From assembly GCA_913775005.1 (NCBI GenBank), contig CAJYKY010000162.1:1-30642 (forward strand): a stretch of 30,642 nucleotides of DNA, given 5' to 3'. Below are positions 17,008 to 25,892 of the stretch, in pieces (the first letter of the stretch is position 1; each line of letters starts with the position of its first letter). The position numbers were made by a program, and so were the translations under genes. This stretch comes from an uncultured Achromobacter sp. Its GTDB lineage: Bacteria; Pseudomonadota; Gammaproteobacteria; Burkholderiales; Burkholderiaceae_B. The notes beneath the pieces are model-generated. The model saw nothing but the letters and a program-made list of their open reading frames with translations. It did not search any database and had not been told where the DNA came from.

Positions 17008-18453
17008 ATGACCGACAAAAAGCCTCTGACCACCGCCTCGGGCGCACCGGTGCCGGACAATACCAACACCCTGACCGCCGGCCCGCGCGGCCCGGCCCTG
17101 TTGCAAGACTTCTGGTTGATTGAAAAATTGGCCCATTTCGACCGCGAACGCATCCCCGAACGCGTCGTCCACGCCAAAGGCTCAGGCGCCTACGGCACCT
17201 TCACCGTCACGCACGACATCAGCCGCTATACGCGCGCCAGCATTTTTTCCCAAGTCGGCAAACAAACCCCGCTGTTCCTGCGCTTTTCCACCGTGGCCGG
17301 CGAACGCGGCGCGGCGGATGCCGAACGCGATGTGCGCGGCTTTGCCATCAAGTTCTACACCGACGAAGGCAACTGGGACCTGGTGGGCAACAACACGCCT
17401 GTGTTCTTCATCCGTGACCCGCTGAAGTTCCCTGACTTTATCCACACCCAGAAACGCGACCCCAAGACCAACCTGCGCAATGCCGCCGCCGCCTGGGATT
17501 TCTGGTCGCTAAGCCCTGAGTCCCTGCACCAGGTCACCATCCTGATGAGCGACCGTGGCATCCCCGCCAACCTGCGCCAGCAACACGGTTTCGGGTCGCA
17601 CACGTTCAGCTTCGTCAACAAGGACGGCGAACGCTTCTACGTGAAGTTCCATTTCAAATCGCAGCAGGGCATCGCCTGTCTGTCGGACGAAGAAGCCGCG
17701 CAAGTCGTCGCGCACGACCGCGAAAGCTCGCAGCGTGACCTGTTCGACAACATCGAGCAGAAAAACTTCCCCAAGTGGACGCTGAAGGTGCAGATCATGC
17801 CCGAGGCCGAAGCCGCCACGTACCACATCAACCCGTTCGACCTGACCAAAGTCTGGCCGCATGGCGATTACCCGCTGATCGAAGTGGGCGTGCTGGAACT
17901 GAACCGGAACCCGGAAAACTACTTTGCCGAAGTCGAACAGGCCGCGTTCACGCCGGCCAACGTCGTGCCCGGCATCGATTTTTCGCCGGACAAGATGTTG
18001 CAGGGGCGCCTGTTCTCGTATGGCGACACGCATCGCTATCGCCTGGGCATCAACCACCACCAGATCCCGGTGAATGCGCCGCGCTGCCCGTTCCACAGCT
18101 TTCACCGCGATGGTGCGGGCCGGGTCGACGGCAACGTGGGCGGCACGCTGAACTACGAGCCCAACAGCGCAGGCGAGTGGAAGGAAACCCCGTCCGCTGG
18201 CGAACCGCCGTTGGCACTGGATGGCCAGGCCGCTGCGCGCTGGAACCACCGCGTCGATGACGACTACTACTCGCAACCGGGCAATCTGTTCCGCCTGATG
18301 ACGCCGGAAAAGCAGGAATTGCTGTTCGGCAATATCGGCCGCCACATGGCGGGCGTGCCTGAAGACATCCAGCGCCGTCAGCTGGAACACTTCCGCAAGG
18401 CCGACCCGGCCTACGCCGCGGGCGTGGCCAAGGCCTTGGGTTTAAAGCTGTAA
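17008..18453 (+). CDS. katA: Monofunctional haem catalase (small-subunit, KatA type)
   Basis: This 481-residue cytoplasmic enzyme converts hydrogen peroxide to water and oxygen. The catalytic His is residue 55 in ERVVHAKGSGAYG, the distal Asn lies in GNWDLVGNNTPVFF (about 128-129), and the proximal haem Tyr is residue 338 in RLFSYGDTHRYRLG. The length and absence of a C-terminal flavodoxin-like domain place it among small-subunit catalases. The start at 17008 has a good TAGGGAG ribosome-binding site; the frame continues 25 codons upstream through the leader hairpin, which is not coding. It stands alone, with its own predicted promoter and a terminator 68 bp after its stop. Peroxide-responsive control is expected from the family but no clear OxyR site is visible. 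Confidence 0.96.
   Translation: MTDKKPLTTASGAPVPDNTNTLTAGPRGPALLQDFWLIEKLAHFDRERIPERVVHAKGSGAYGTFTVTHDISRYTRASIFSQVGKQTPLFLRFSTVAGERGAADAERDVRGFAIKFYTDEGNWDLVGNNTPVFFIRDPLKFPDFIHTQKRDPKTNLRNAAAAWDFWSLSPESLHQVTILMSDRGIPANLRQQHGFGSHTFSFVNKDGERFYVKFHFKSQQGIACLSDEEAAQVVAHDRESSQRDLFDNIEQKNFPKWTLKVQIMPEAEAATYHINPFDLTKVWPHGDYPLIEVGVLELNRNPENYFAEVEQAAFTPANVVPGIDFSPDKMLQGRLFSYGDTHRYRLGINHHQIPVNAPRCPFHSFHRDGAGRVDGNVGGTLNYEPNSAGEWKETPSAGEPPLALDGQAAARWNHRVDDDYYSQPGNLFRLMTPEKQELLFGNIGRHMAGVPEDIQRRQLEHFRKADPAYAAGVAKALGLKL
17438..17446 (+). promoter_or_regulatory. Perfect DnaA-box sequence inside the catalase gene
   Basis: TTATCCACA falls in codons for the conserved catalase residues Phe-Ile-His. It may simply reflect protein coding. 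Confidence 0.35.
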
Positions 18454-18520
18454 GGCGGCATCCGGCTTGAGGTTTGCAACGTCAAGCTGAGCCTGCGGGC
18501 TGAATAGCAGCGAATGAACA

Positions 18521-18549
18521 GGGCGGTTCCGCAAGGAGCCGCCCTTTTT
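18521..18549 (+). terminator. Rho-independent terminator of the catalase gene
   Basis: GGGCGGTTCC (18521-18530) pairs with GGAGCCGCCC (18535-18544) around GCAA, with one G-T pair, and is followed by five Ts. It sits between convergent genes; read on the minus strand there is no T-run. Confidence 0.88.
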
Positions 18550-18590
18550 GCTGCCCGGCAATCAATGCCCGCTGCGCGGTCTGCGGCAAA

Positions 18591-19469
18591 TCACCGCTGC
18601 ATCCCCCACCGGCGCACCGTCAGACGCTCCAAAGTATCGAATCCCAGGTTTTCCACAACCAGCCCGATGATCACCACGGCCGCCAAGCCGGCGAACACGC
18701 GATCTGTGTATAACTCGTTGCGGTTCTGGAAGATGTACCAGCCCAGCCCGCCTTTGCCGCTGGATGCGCCAAACACGAGTTCAGCCGCGATCAACGTGCG
18801 CCACGCAAACGCCCAACCGATCTTCAAGCCCGCCAGAATCGCTGGCAACGCCGCCGGCACCAGGATTTGCAGCACATAGCGCAAGCCCGTCAGCCCGTAA
18901 TTGCGGCCCGCCATGCGCAGCGTTTCAGACACGCCCAGAAAGCCCGCGTACATGTTCAGCGCCAGCGCCCACAGCACGGAATGGATTAGCACGAACACCA
19001 GGCTGCCTTCGCCCAGGCCGAACCACAGCAACGCCAGTGGCAGCAACGCAATGGCCGGCAGCGGGTTGAACATGGCCGTCAACGTCGACAGCAAATCGCG
19101 TCCGAAACGCGTGGACACGGCCAGCGTCGTCAACACAAAGGCCAGCACCACGCCCGCCAGATACCCCTGCACCAGCACGCGCAATGACTGCGCGGCGCGC
19201 GCCAGCAGCTCGCCGCTGGCGATCCCTTGCACAAAAGCCTGCGCCGTCTGCCAGGCGCCGGGCAGCAGCAGATCGTTGTCGGTGTACCGCGCGGTCAATT
19301 CCCACAGCGCAGCCAGCAAGGCCAGGATCACCAGCTTGCGCAAGGCGGCGTGCTGCCACAGGCGTTCCTGCCAGGGCAGCGGCGTTTCTGCGGCCTGCTC
19401 CGGCAAGGGCGGCAGATCGAATTCCACTTCGGGACGAATAGGGGGTGAGGCGGCGTGCAGGGTGCTCAT
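18591..19469 (-). CDS. ABC transporter permease, sulfonate/taurine/nitrate type (SsuC/TauC-like)
   Basis: This 292-residue membrane protein has a hydrophilic N-terminus, then about six membrane helices over residues 50-285. The ATPase-contact EAA loop is at about 175-205 (LGVSETLRMAGRNYGLTGLR). The C-terminal GGLGWYIFQNRNELYTDRVF motif is typical of the SsuC/TauC permease branch. It forms the membrane channel for the ATPase and binding protein encoded just upstream and is the last gene of that minus-strand operon. The ATG at 19469 is preferred over an in-frame TTG 4 codons upstream; neither has a clear ribosome-binding site. Confidence 0.9.
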   Translation of the reverse strand: MSTLHAASPPIRPEVEFDLPPLPEQAAETPLPWQERLWQHAALRKLVILALLAALWELTARYTDNDLLLPGAWQTAQAFVQGIASGELLARAAQSLRVLVQGYLAGVVLAFVLTTLAVSTRFGRDLLSTLTAMFNPLPAIALLPLALLWFGLGEGSLVFVLIHSVLWALALNMYAGFLGVSETLRMAGRNYGLTGLRYVLQILVPAALPAILAGLKIGWAFAWRTLIAAELVFGASSGKGGLGWYIFQNRNELYTDRVFAGLAAVVIIGLVVENLGFDTLERLTVRRWGMQR

Positions 19470-19520
19470 GGATGGAATCAAATCGGCGAGGTCGGGTCGG
19501 ATCAGTTCAGAAAAGACGGT

Positions 19521-20387
19521 TCACGCCGCTGCACGTACACCAGCCGCGTCCGAGGCGGATGCCCCAGCCCGATCGGCTCCCAGCGGTTCCTGCGTTTCGA
19601 ACAGCAGATCGTGAATGCGGCGCGCGGCCGCTTGAAAGCCCGCCGACCCCTGGCTGTGCAAGCCATAGGCATGCGCGTTCAACTCCGCACGCACACGGCC
19701 CGGATGCGGCGACAGCAGCAACACGCGGCTGCCCAGCACCAGCGCCTCTTCAATCGAGTGCGTGACAAACAGCAGCGTGAAGCGCACGTCTTCCCACAGC
19801 GTCATCAACTCTTCCTGCATGCGCCGCCGCGTCAGCGCGTCCAGCGCTGCAAAGGGTTCGTCCATCAACAGCACACGCGGCTGCATGGCCAAGGCGCGCG
19901 CAATCGCCACGCGCTGCTTCATGCCGCCCGACAGCGTATGCGGATAGGCATCGGCAAACGCCGCCAGGCCCACCTTGTCCAGAGAGTGCATGGCGCGTTC
20001 ATCGGCCTCGCGGCGATTCAATTTGCGCGAGGCCACCAAGGGAAAGGCCACGTTCTGCCGCAAGGTTTTCCACGGCGGCAATTGATCGAATTCCTGGAAC
20101 ACGACGATGCGGTCCGGCCCCGGGCCGGTGACCGGCTTGCCGTCCAACGCAATGCGTCCCTCGGTGGGCGAGATGAATCCCGCCACGGCCTTGAGCAAGG
20201 TGGATTTGCCGCAGCCCGATGGGCCGAGCAGGATGTAGCGGTCAGCGCCATGCACGTCAAAACTGACCTGATGCGTTGCCCGCACGCGTCTTTCGCGTGT
20301 CTTATATTCGATCGACACCTTATCCACAGCTAGCAGCGGAGGCCGCTTTTCAACGTTATCCACAGGGGGGGCGGCGATCACGGACAT
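19521..20387 (-). CDS. ABC transporter ATP-binding protein, sulfonate/taurine type (SsuB/TauB-like)
   Basis: This 288-residue ATPase has Walker A GPSGCGKST (55-63), Q-loop VVFQEFDQLPPW, signature LSGGMKQR (152-159), Walker B VLLMDEPFAALD (172-183) and H-loop VTHSIEEA. The DQLPPWKTLRQNV block after the Q-loop is typical of the TauB/SsuB branch. It energises uptake by the adjacent permease. The ATG at 20387 follows the binding-protein stop after one base (TGATATG), so translation is coupled. A roughly 40-residue Ala/Ser-rich tail follows the core. Two perfect DnaA-box sequences lie in its first 23 codons. Confidence 0.92.
   Translation of the reverse strand: MSVIAAPPVDNVEKRPPLLAVDKVSIEYKTRERRVRATHQVSFDVHGADRYILLGPSGCGKSTLLKAVAGFISPTEGRIALDGKPVTGPGPDRIVVFQEFDQLPPWKTLRQNVAFPLVASRKLNRREADERAMHSLDKVGLAAFADAYPHTLSGGMKQRVAIARALAMQPRVLLMDEPFAALDALTRRRMQEELMTLWEDVRFTLLFVTHSIEEALVLGSRVLLLSPHPGRVRAELNAHAYGLHSQGSAGFQAAARRIHDLLFETQEPLGADRAGASASDAAGVRAAA
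20320..20328 (+). promoter_or_regulatory. Perfect DnaA-box sequence inside the SsuB-like ATPase gene (first of pair)
   Basis: An exact TTATCCACA match covering codons for Val21-Asp22-Lys23 on the opposite strand. It lies 36 bp from a second exact match in the same orientation. Confidence 0.45.
20356..20364 (+). promoter_or_regulatory. Perfect DnaA-box sequence inside the SsuB-like ATPase gene (second of pair)
   Basis: An exact TTATCCACA match covering codons for Val9-Asp10-Asn11, near the 5' end of the gene, in the same orientation as the neighbouring match. Confidence 0.45.
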
Positions 20388-20388
20388 A

Positions 20389-21432
20389 TCAGCTGCCTTG
20401 CGCCGTCACGGGATCATCGAAGAAATAGTCGCGCCAGCTGGCCGGTGCGTTCTTGATCGCGCCCACCTTATGCATGAACTCGGCCAACGCAAACGTGTTC
20501 TGCGGTTCCAGCTTGAACTGCACGTCAGGATTCTTGATGACCTTGATGAGGAAGTCACGATCCTGCTTGGCGCCCGTCACGCGCAAATACGTATCGGCGG
20601 CTTTCTCGGGATTGGCGGCCGCAAACGCCGCGGCTTCCTTCAGCGCCTCTTGAAAGGCTTTGTAGGTCTTGGGATTTTCCTTGCGGAATTTTTCAGTGGC
20701 GAACAGCACTGTGGATGAACTCGGCCCGCCCAGCACGTCATACGAATTGAGCACGATGCGCGCCTTGGGGTTTTCGGCCAGCTCCTGTTCCTGGAAGGGC
20801 GGATTGCCGAAATGGCCCGTAATCTCAGTGCCGCCGGAGATGATCGCGGCGGCGGCATCGGGATGCGGCAACGCCACCGAGATCTTGTCCAGCTTGTTGA
20901 ATTGCGCGTCGCCCCACAGCTTGGCCGACGCCAGCTGCAACACGCGCGACTGCACCGACACGCCCACGGCAGGCACGGCAATGCGGTCCTTGTCGGTGAA
21001 GTCTGCAATGGACTTCACGTTCGGGTTATTCGTGACCAGGTAATAGGGAAAATTGCCCAGCGACGCCACGCCCTTCACGTTCTGCTTGCCGTGCGTGCGG
21101 TCCCAGATCGTCAGCAGTGGGCCCACGCCCGCCCCCGCGATGTCTACCGCGCCCGACAACAAGGCATCGTTCACGGCGGATCCGCCCGACAGTTTTGCCC
21201 ACTCGACCGAGATATCCACACCCTGGGCCTTGCCATGCTTTTCGATCAGTTGCTGATCGCGCGCCACGTTCAGCAGCAAGTACACAATGCCGTACTGTTC
21301 CGCAATGCGGATGCGGCCTTCCGCCATGGCGGGCGTGGGTGAAGCCAGCGCCAGCACGGCCAGAATCAGGGCAAGACCCGCGCCGGTGGCGGTTTGGATC
21401 AGACGATCCCGAAGGGCAGAAGACAGTCGCAT
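20389..21432 (-). CDS. ABC transporter periplasmic binding protein, sulfonate/taurine/NMT1-like
   Basis: This 347-residue protein starts at the ATG at 21432, which has an AAGGA ribosome-binding site 6 bases away; the frame extends 18 codons further upstream without support. A signal peptide is visible with likely cleavage after residue 37 (PAMA). The mature domain begins RIRIAEQYGIVYLLLNVARD and contains the GAVDIAGAGVGPLL and FGNPPFQEQE blocks of the SsuA/NMT1-like class II binding fold. It should capture an organosulfur or similar small anion in the periplasm for the downstream ATPase and permease. The TauD-like gene immediately upstream favours a sulfonate substrate, but this is inference. 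Confidence 0.88.
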   Translation of the reverse strand: MRLSSALRDRLIQTATGAGLALILAVLALASPTPAMAEGRIRIAEQYGIVYLLLNVARDQQLIEKHGKAQGVDISVEWAKLSGGSAVNDALLSGAVDIAGAGVGPLLTIWDRTHGKQNVKGVASLGNFPYYLVTNNPNVKSIADFTDKDRIAVPAVGVSVQSRVLQLASAKLWGDAQFNKLDKISVALPHPDAAAAIISGGTEITGHFGNPPFQEQELAENPKARIVLNSYDVLGGPSSSTVLFATEKFRKENPKTYKAFQEALKEAAAFAAANPEKAADTYLRVTGAKQDRDFLIKVIKNPDVQFKLEPQNTFALAEFMHKVGAIKNAPASWRDYFFDDPVTAQGS

Positions 21433-21441
21433 GGTGTTCCT

Positions 21442-21450
21442 TGTGGATAA
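21442..21450 (-). promoter_or_regulatory. Perfect DnaA-box sequence just upstream of the sulfonate-type binding-protein gene
   Basis: TTATCCACA on the minus strand, ending where the AAGGA ribosome-binding site of the gene starting at 21432 begins. It lies in a 57-bp non-coding gap, so protein coding does not explain it. Confidence 0.5.
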
Positions 21451-21489
21451 GTGCTTGGGCGCCAATCGGGCCGTCAAACGCTTCAAGAT

Positions 21490-22398
21490 TCAGAAAGGCA
21501 CATCGCCTTCGATGGTGGTCCGGTACAGCTTGCGGCGCAGGTGATCAGGCGTGCCGCCCGCCAGATGGATCAGCGACCGGTTATCCCAGAACACCAGATC
21601 CTGCGGCTGCCAACGATGGCGATAGATGTGTTCTGGGCGCACGCTATGCGCAAACAGCTCGGCCAGCAGCGCACGGCTTTCGTCTTCCGGAACATTCACC
21701 AAGCGGGTCGTAAAGCCTTCGCTCACGAAGAGCGCACGCTTGCCGTTCTCGGGATGCGTGCGCACCACCGGGTGCACCACTTCCTGCACTTGCGCGATCT
21801 GCTGCGCGCTGAGGTTGGGGCGCCAGTTGCCTTCTTTTTGCAGCTGGCCGTACTGCGCCAGATACGAGTGCACGGCCTGCTTGCCATCGATGGCATTGCG
21901 CAACGCGACAGGCAGCGTGTCGTAGGCCAGATGCATGTTGGCGAACAGCGTGTCGCCGCCTTCGGACGGCAGTTCCTGCGCATGCAACAGCGAACCCAGG
22001 CTGGGCAGCGGCTTGTACGAAATGTCCGAATGCCAGTACTTGCCCGCATCGCCCAGACCGATGGGCTTGCCGTCTTCCAGAATGTTGGAAACGATCAGGA
22101 TCTCGGGGTGGCCCGCCAGATGAAACTGATGCAGCACGTGGATCATCAGCGGGCCAAAGCGGCGGCTGAAATCCACATGCTGTTGCGGCGTGATGCGTTG
22201 ATCACGAAACACCAGCAAATGATGATCCAAATGCGCTTGATGCACGCGCGCAAAATCGGCGGCGTTCAGTTCGTGCGACAGATCCAGGCCGATGATTTCG
22301 GCGCCGACGGGGCCGGGCAGGGGGCGCACGTCGAAGGACTGCGAGGGAAGGGCGGGGGCGGCGGGGTCTTCGCGCCGCAGGGCGTTGCTCGGGGACAT
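21490..22398 (-). CDS. TauD/TfdA-family Fe(II)/2-oxoglutarate dioxygenase
   Basis: This 302-residue enzyme has the iron-binding facial triad visible as His123 and Asp125 in YWHSDISY and His278 in DNRSLIHLA. A C-terminal arginine in YRTTIEGDVPF likely holds 2-oxoglutarate. TauD members hydroxylate taurine to release sulfite, and relatives act on sulfonates, alkyl sulfates, phenoxyacetates or other acids. The downstream binding protein, ATPase and permease of sulfonate/taurine type suggest it attacks the imported compound to free sulfur. The ATG at 22398 has CGGAG at correct spacing; the ATG at 22425 has none. It is first in the minus-strand operon with the three transporter genes. The actual substrate is uncertain. 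Confidence 0.9.
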   Translation of the reverse strand: MSPSNALRREDPAAPALPSQSFDVRPLPGPVGAEIIGLDLSHELNAADFARVHQAHLDHHLLVFRDQRITPQQHVDFSRRFGPLMIHVLHQFHLAGHPEILIVSNILEDGKPIGLGDAGKYWHSDISYKPLPSLGSLLHAQELPSEGGDTLFANMHLAYDTLPVALRNAIDGKQAVHSYLAQYGQLQKEGNWRPNLSAQQIAQVQEVVHPVVRTHPENGKRALFVSEGFTTRLVNVPEDESRALLAELFAHSVRPEHIYRHRWQPQDLVFWDNRSLIHLAGGTPDHLRRKLYRTTIEGDVPF

Positions 22399-22436
22399 CG
22401 TGCGCTCCGTTTGGCCTTGCGGCATGTCTGGAACGA

Positions 22437-22447
22437 TCGATTATCGA
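22437..22447. repeat. Perfect 11-bp palindrome upstream of the TauD-like gene
   Basis: TCGATTATCGA reads the same on both strands around a central T, 39 bp upstream of the chosen start. It could be an operator half of the TauD operon control region. Confidence 0.35.
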
Positions 22448-22482
22448 AACCGCGCCTTGTATCTCAAACGAAGTTATCGGCG

Positions 22483-22492
22483 TTTGATCAAA
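22483..22492. repeat. Perfect 10-bp palindrome upstream of the TauD-like gene
   Basis: TTTGATCAAA, containing a TTGATC that could also serve as a -35 element on the minus strand. No convincing -10 is paired with it. It shares TTGATCA with the repeats upstream of the catalase. Confidence 0.35.
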
Positions 22493-22508
22493 GCCTCACG
22501 TCATATAG

Positions 22509-22538
22509 AAAAAGCCGCGAGGGGTGAGCTCGCGGCTT
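22509..22538 (-). terminator. Rho-independent terminator of the peptide-transport/amidohydrolase operon
   Basis: AAGCCGCGA (22512-22520) pairs perfectly with TCGCGGCTT (22530-22538). On the minus strand the stem is followed by TTTTTCTATA. It lies about 75 bp past the amidohydrolase stop and insulates the TauD operon that follows. Confidence 0.88.
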
Positions 22539-22611
22539 CATGCTTTACACGCATAAACACATAACGGGTGGATCGCTGGCACCGCAGTGGTGGCAGCGAT
22601 TGGCGCCGTGA

Positions 22612-23811
22612 TCAGGCAGCCGGTAGATACGCCTCGACCAGCTTCACCCAGTACGTGGCGCCCACGGGCAGCAGCGCGTCGTTGAAGTCGTAATTCGGGT
22701 TGTGCAGCTGGCACGGACCCATGCCGTGATAGCTCTCCATGCGATGGTCGCCGTCGCCATTGCCCAGGAACAGGTAGCTGCCCGGCACCGCTTCCAGGAA
22801 GAAGGAAAAGTCTTCCGCGCCCATGAACGGCGGCATGTCGCGCAACACGTTTTCCGCACCGAACGCGTCTTCGGCAACCTTCGCTGCAAAGGCGGTTTCG
22901 TTTTCCCAGTTCACCAGGGGCGGATAGGCGCGCACGAAATCCAGTTCGCCCGTGCCGCCATACACCTGCGGCAAGGTGGTGGCGATGCGGCGCATGTCGG
23001 CTTCGATCTTGTCCAGCGTCTCCACGGAATACGTGCGCACGGTGCCGCGCAACACGGCCTCGCCCGGAATCACGTTATAGGCGTCGCCCGCGTGGATCTG
23101 CGTGATCGACAGCACCGCCTGCTCAAGCGGATTTTTGCTGCGCGAGATCACGGTTTGCAGCGCATGCACCATGTCGGCCGCCACGATGATCGGGTCAACC
23201 GAAGCGTGCGGCTGCGCGGCGTGGCCGCCCACGCCCTTGATCACGATGTCCCAGCGGTTGCTGGAGGCCATCGTGGGGCCGGCACGAAAACCAAACTGGT
23301 TCACCGGCATGCCCGGCATGTTGTGGATGCCGAACACCGCATCGCACGGAAATTTATCGAACAGGCCGTCTTGCATCATGGCGCGCGCGCCGGCGTTGCC
23401 GCCTTCTTCAGCGGGCTGGAAGATGAAGACCACCGTGCCGTCAAAGTTGCGATGCGTGGACAGGTATTGCGCCGCCCCCAGCAGCATCGCGGTGTGCCCA
23501 TCATGGCCACAGCCATGCATGCGGCCACTGATGGTGGACTTGTGCGCAAAGCGGTTGTGCTCGGGCATGGGCAGCGCGTCCATGTCGGCGCGCAGGCCGA
23601 TCGTCTTGCCGCCCGCGCCCGCACGCAGCACGCCCACCACGCCAGTCTTGCCCAGGCCGGTGTGCACTTCCAGCCCCCACTCACGCAAACGCTCTGCCAC
23701 CAGGTTCGAGGTGCGCGTCTCTTGGAAGGCCAGTTCGGGATGAGCGTGGATGTCTCGGCGCAGCGCAGTCAGCTCGGGATGCGCGCGTTCAATTTCGGCG
23801 ATGGTTTTCAT
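22612..23811 (-). CDS. M20-family amidohydrolase/aminoacylase (hippurate hydrolase type)
   Basis: This 399-residue zinc enzyme belongs to peptidase family M20D. Its metal and catalytic motifs are DIHAHPELAFQE near the N-terminus, RADMDALPM (74-82), MHGCGHDGHTAML with Cys101 and His103, the catalytic glutamates in QPAEEGGNAGA (135-136), His163 in GIHNMPG, and MGAEDFSFFLE near the C-terminus. Relatives cleave N-acyl amino acids such as hippurate, N-acetyl amino acids or auxin conjugates. It is the last gene of the peptide-type ABC operon, 46 bp after the second ATPase, so it probably hydrolyses the imported amide in the cytoplasm. No signal peptide is present. The exact substrate is not determinable from sequence. 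Confidence 0.92.
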   Translation of the reverse strand: MKTIAEIERAHPELTALRRDIHAHPELAFQETRTSNLVAERLREWGLEVHTGLGKTGVVGVLRAGAGGKTIGLRADMDALPMPEHNRFAHKSTISGRMHGCGHDGHTAMLLGAAQYLSTHRNFDGTVVFIFQPAEEGGNAGARAMMQDGLFDKFPCDAVFGIHNMPGMPVNQFGFRAGPTMASSNRWDIVIKGVGGHAAQPHASVDPIIVAADMVHALQTVISRSKNPLEQAVLSITQIHAGDAYNVIPGEAVLRGTVRTYSVETLDKIEADMRRIATTLPQVYGGTGELDFVRAYPPLVNWENETAFAAKVAEDAFGAENVLRDMPPFMGAEDFSFFLEAVPGSYLFLGNGDGDHRMESYHGMGPCQLHNPNYDFNDALLPVGATYWVKLVEAYLPAA

Positions 23812-23857
23812 GAGAGCAATGAAATAGAAAGCATGCGGTTGGTGAGAATGGGGCGTG

Positions 23858-24870
<1,013 letters not shown>

Positions 24871-24874
<4 letters not shown>

Positions 24875-25881
24875 TTGGGGTCGGGATCTCCGGCGTGCCA
24901 GCAGCGCACCCATTGCGCCGGGCGGACTTCAACAGGCTGCGGCTCGATCAGACAGGCGTCGGTAGCGCGGGGGCAGCGCCCCCGGAACGCACAGCCTTGC
25001 GGCAGGTTCAATAGCGATGGCGTCATGCCAGGAATCGGCACCAGCGGCCGGCCCCGCGACTCCGGCGTGGGAATGGACGCGATCAGCCCGTGCGTATAGG
25101 GATGCATCGGATGGCTGATCACATCCTGCGTGCTGCCCGTTTCCACGACGCGCCCGGCATACATCACCGACACGCGGTCGGCCAGGCCCGCCACCACCGC
25201 CAGATCATGCGTGATCCAGATCAGCCCGGTGCCGGTTTCGCGGCACAGCTTCTGCACTTCAAAAAGAATCTGCCCCTGGATCGTGACGTCCAGCGCCGTT
25301 GTCGGTTCGTCAGCAATGATCAGGCGCGGCGAATTCAACAGCGCAATCGCAATCGCCACGCGCTGGCGCATGCCGCCCGACAACTGGTGCGGATAGGCGC
25401 GCAGGCGTTCCTGCGGCGACGGTATGCCCACCATCGTCAGCGTCTGCAACGCCCGCTCATGCGCCTGGCTGCGCGATACCTTGTGATGCGCCTGCACCGC
25501 CTCGATCATCTGCGTATCGACGCGTAGCACGGGGTTCAGCGTCATCATCGGGTCCTGGAAGATCATCGCGATCTCCTGCCCGCGCAGCGCACGCCAGCGC
25601 GCCGGCGTCGCACCGCGCAAGTCCTCGCCATTCAAGCGCAGCTGGCCTTCGACGATGCGGCCGGGTTCATCCAGCAAGCCCATCAACGAAAACCCGGTAA
25701 TGCTCTTGCCCGACCCGGATTCCCCCACCAGCCCCAGGATCTCGCCTTCGGCCAGCGTCAGGTCCACGCCGTCCACGGCTTTCACGACGCCATTGCGCGT
25801 GAAGAAATGCGTCTTCAAGCCCTGCACGTCAAGAATGGTCGGGGCCGGTACCACGGGCGTTTCAAGCGCGTTGGTTTGCAT
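24871..25881 (-). CDS. Dipeptide/oligopeptide-type ABC transporter ATPase (DppD/OppD-like)
   Basis: This 336-residue ATPase has Walker A GESGSGKS (53-60), IFQDPMMTLNPVLR, signature LSGGMRQR (167-174), Walker B LIIADEPTTALD (187-198) and the H-loop ITHDLAVVAGLADR. A C-terminal oligo_HPY domain has four cysteines (GCAFRGRCP ... ACLI ... RCW). The ATG at 25881 is chosen over an in-frame TTG 5 codons upstream; a GAGGGCGG stretch lies ahead of it. It follows the permease stop by 11 bases and overlaps the next ATPase by 4 bases, so the genes are co-expressed. Confidence 0.93.
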
Positions 25882-25892
25882 CGCGTCCGCCC

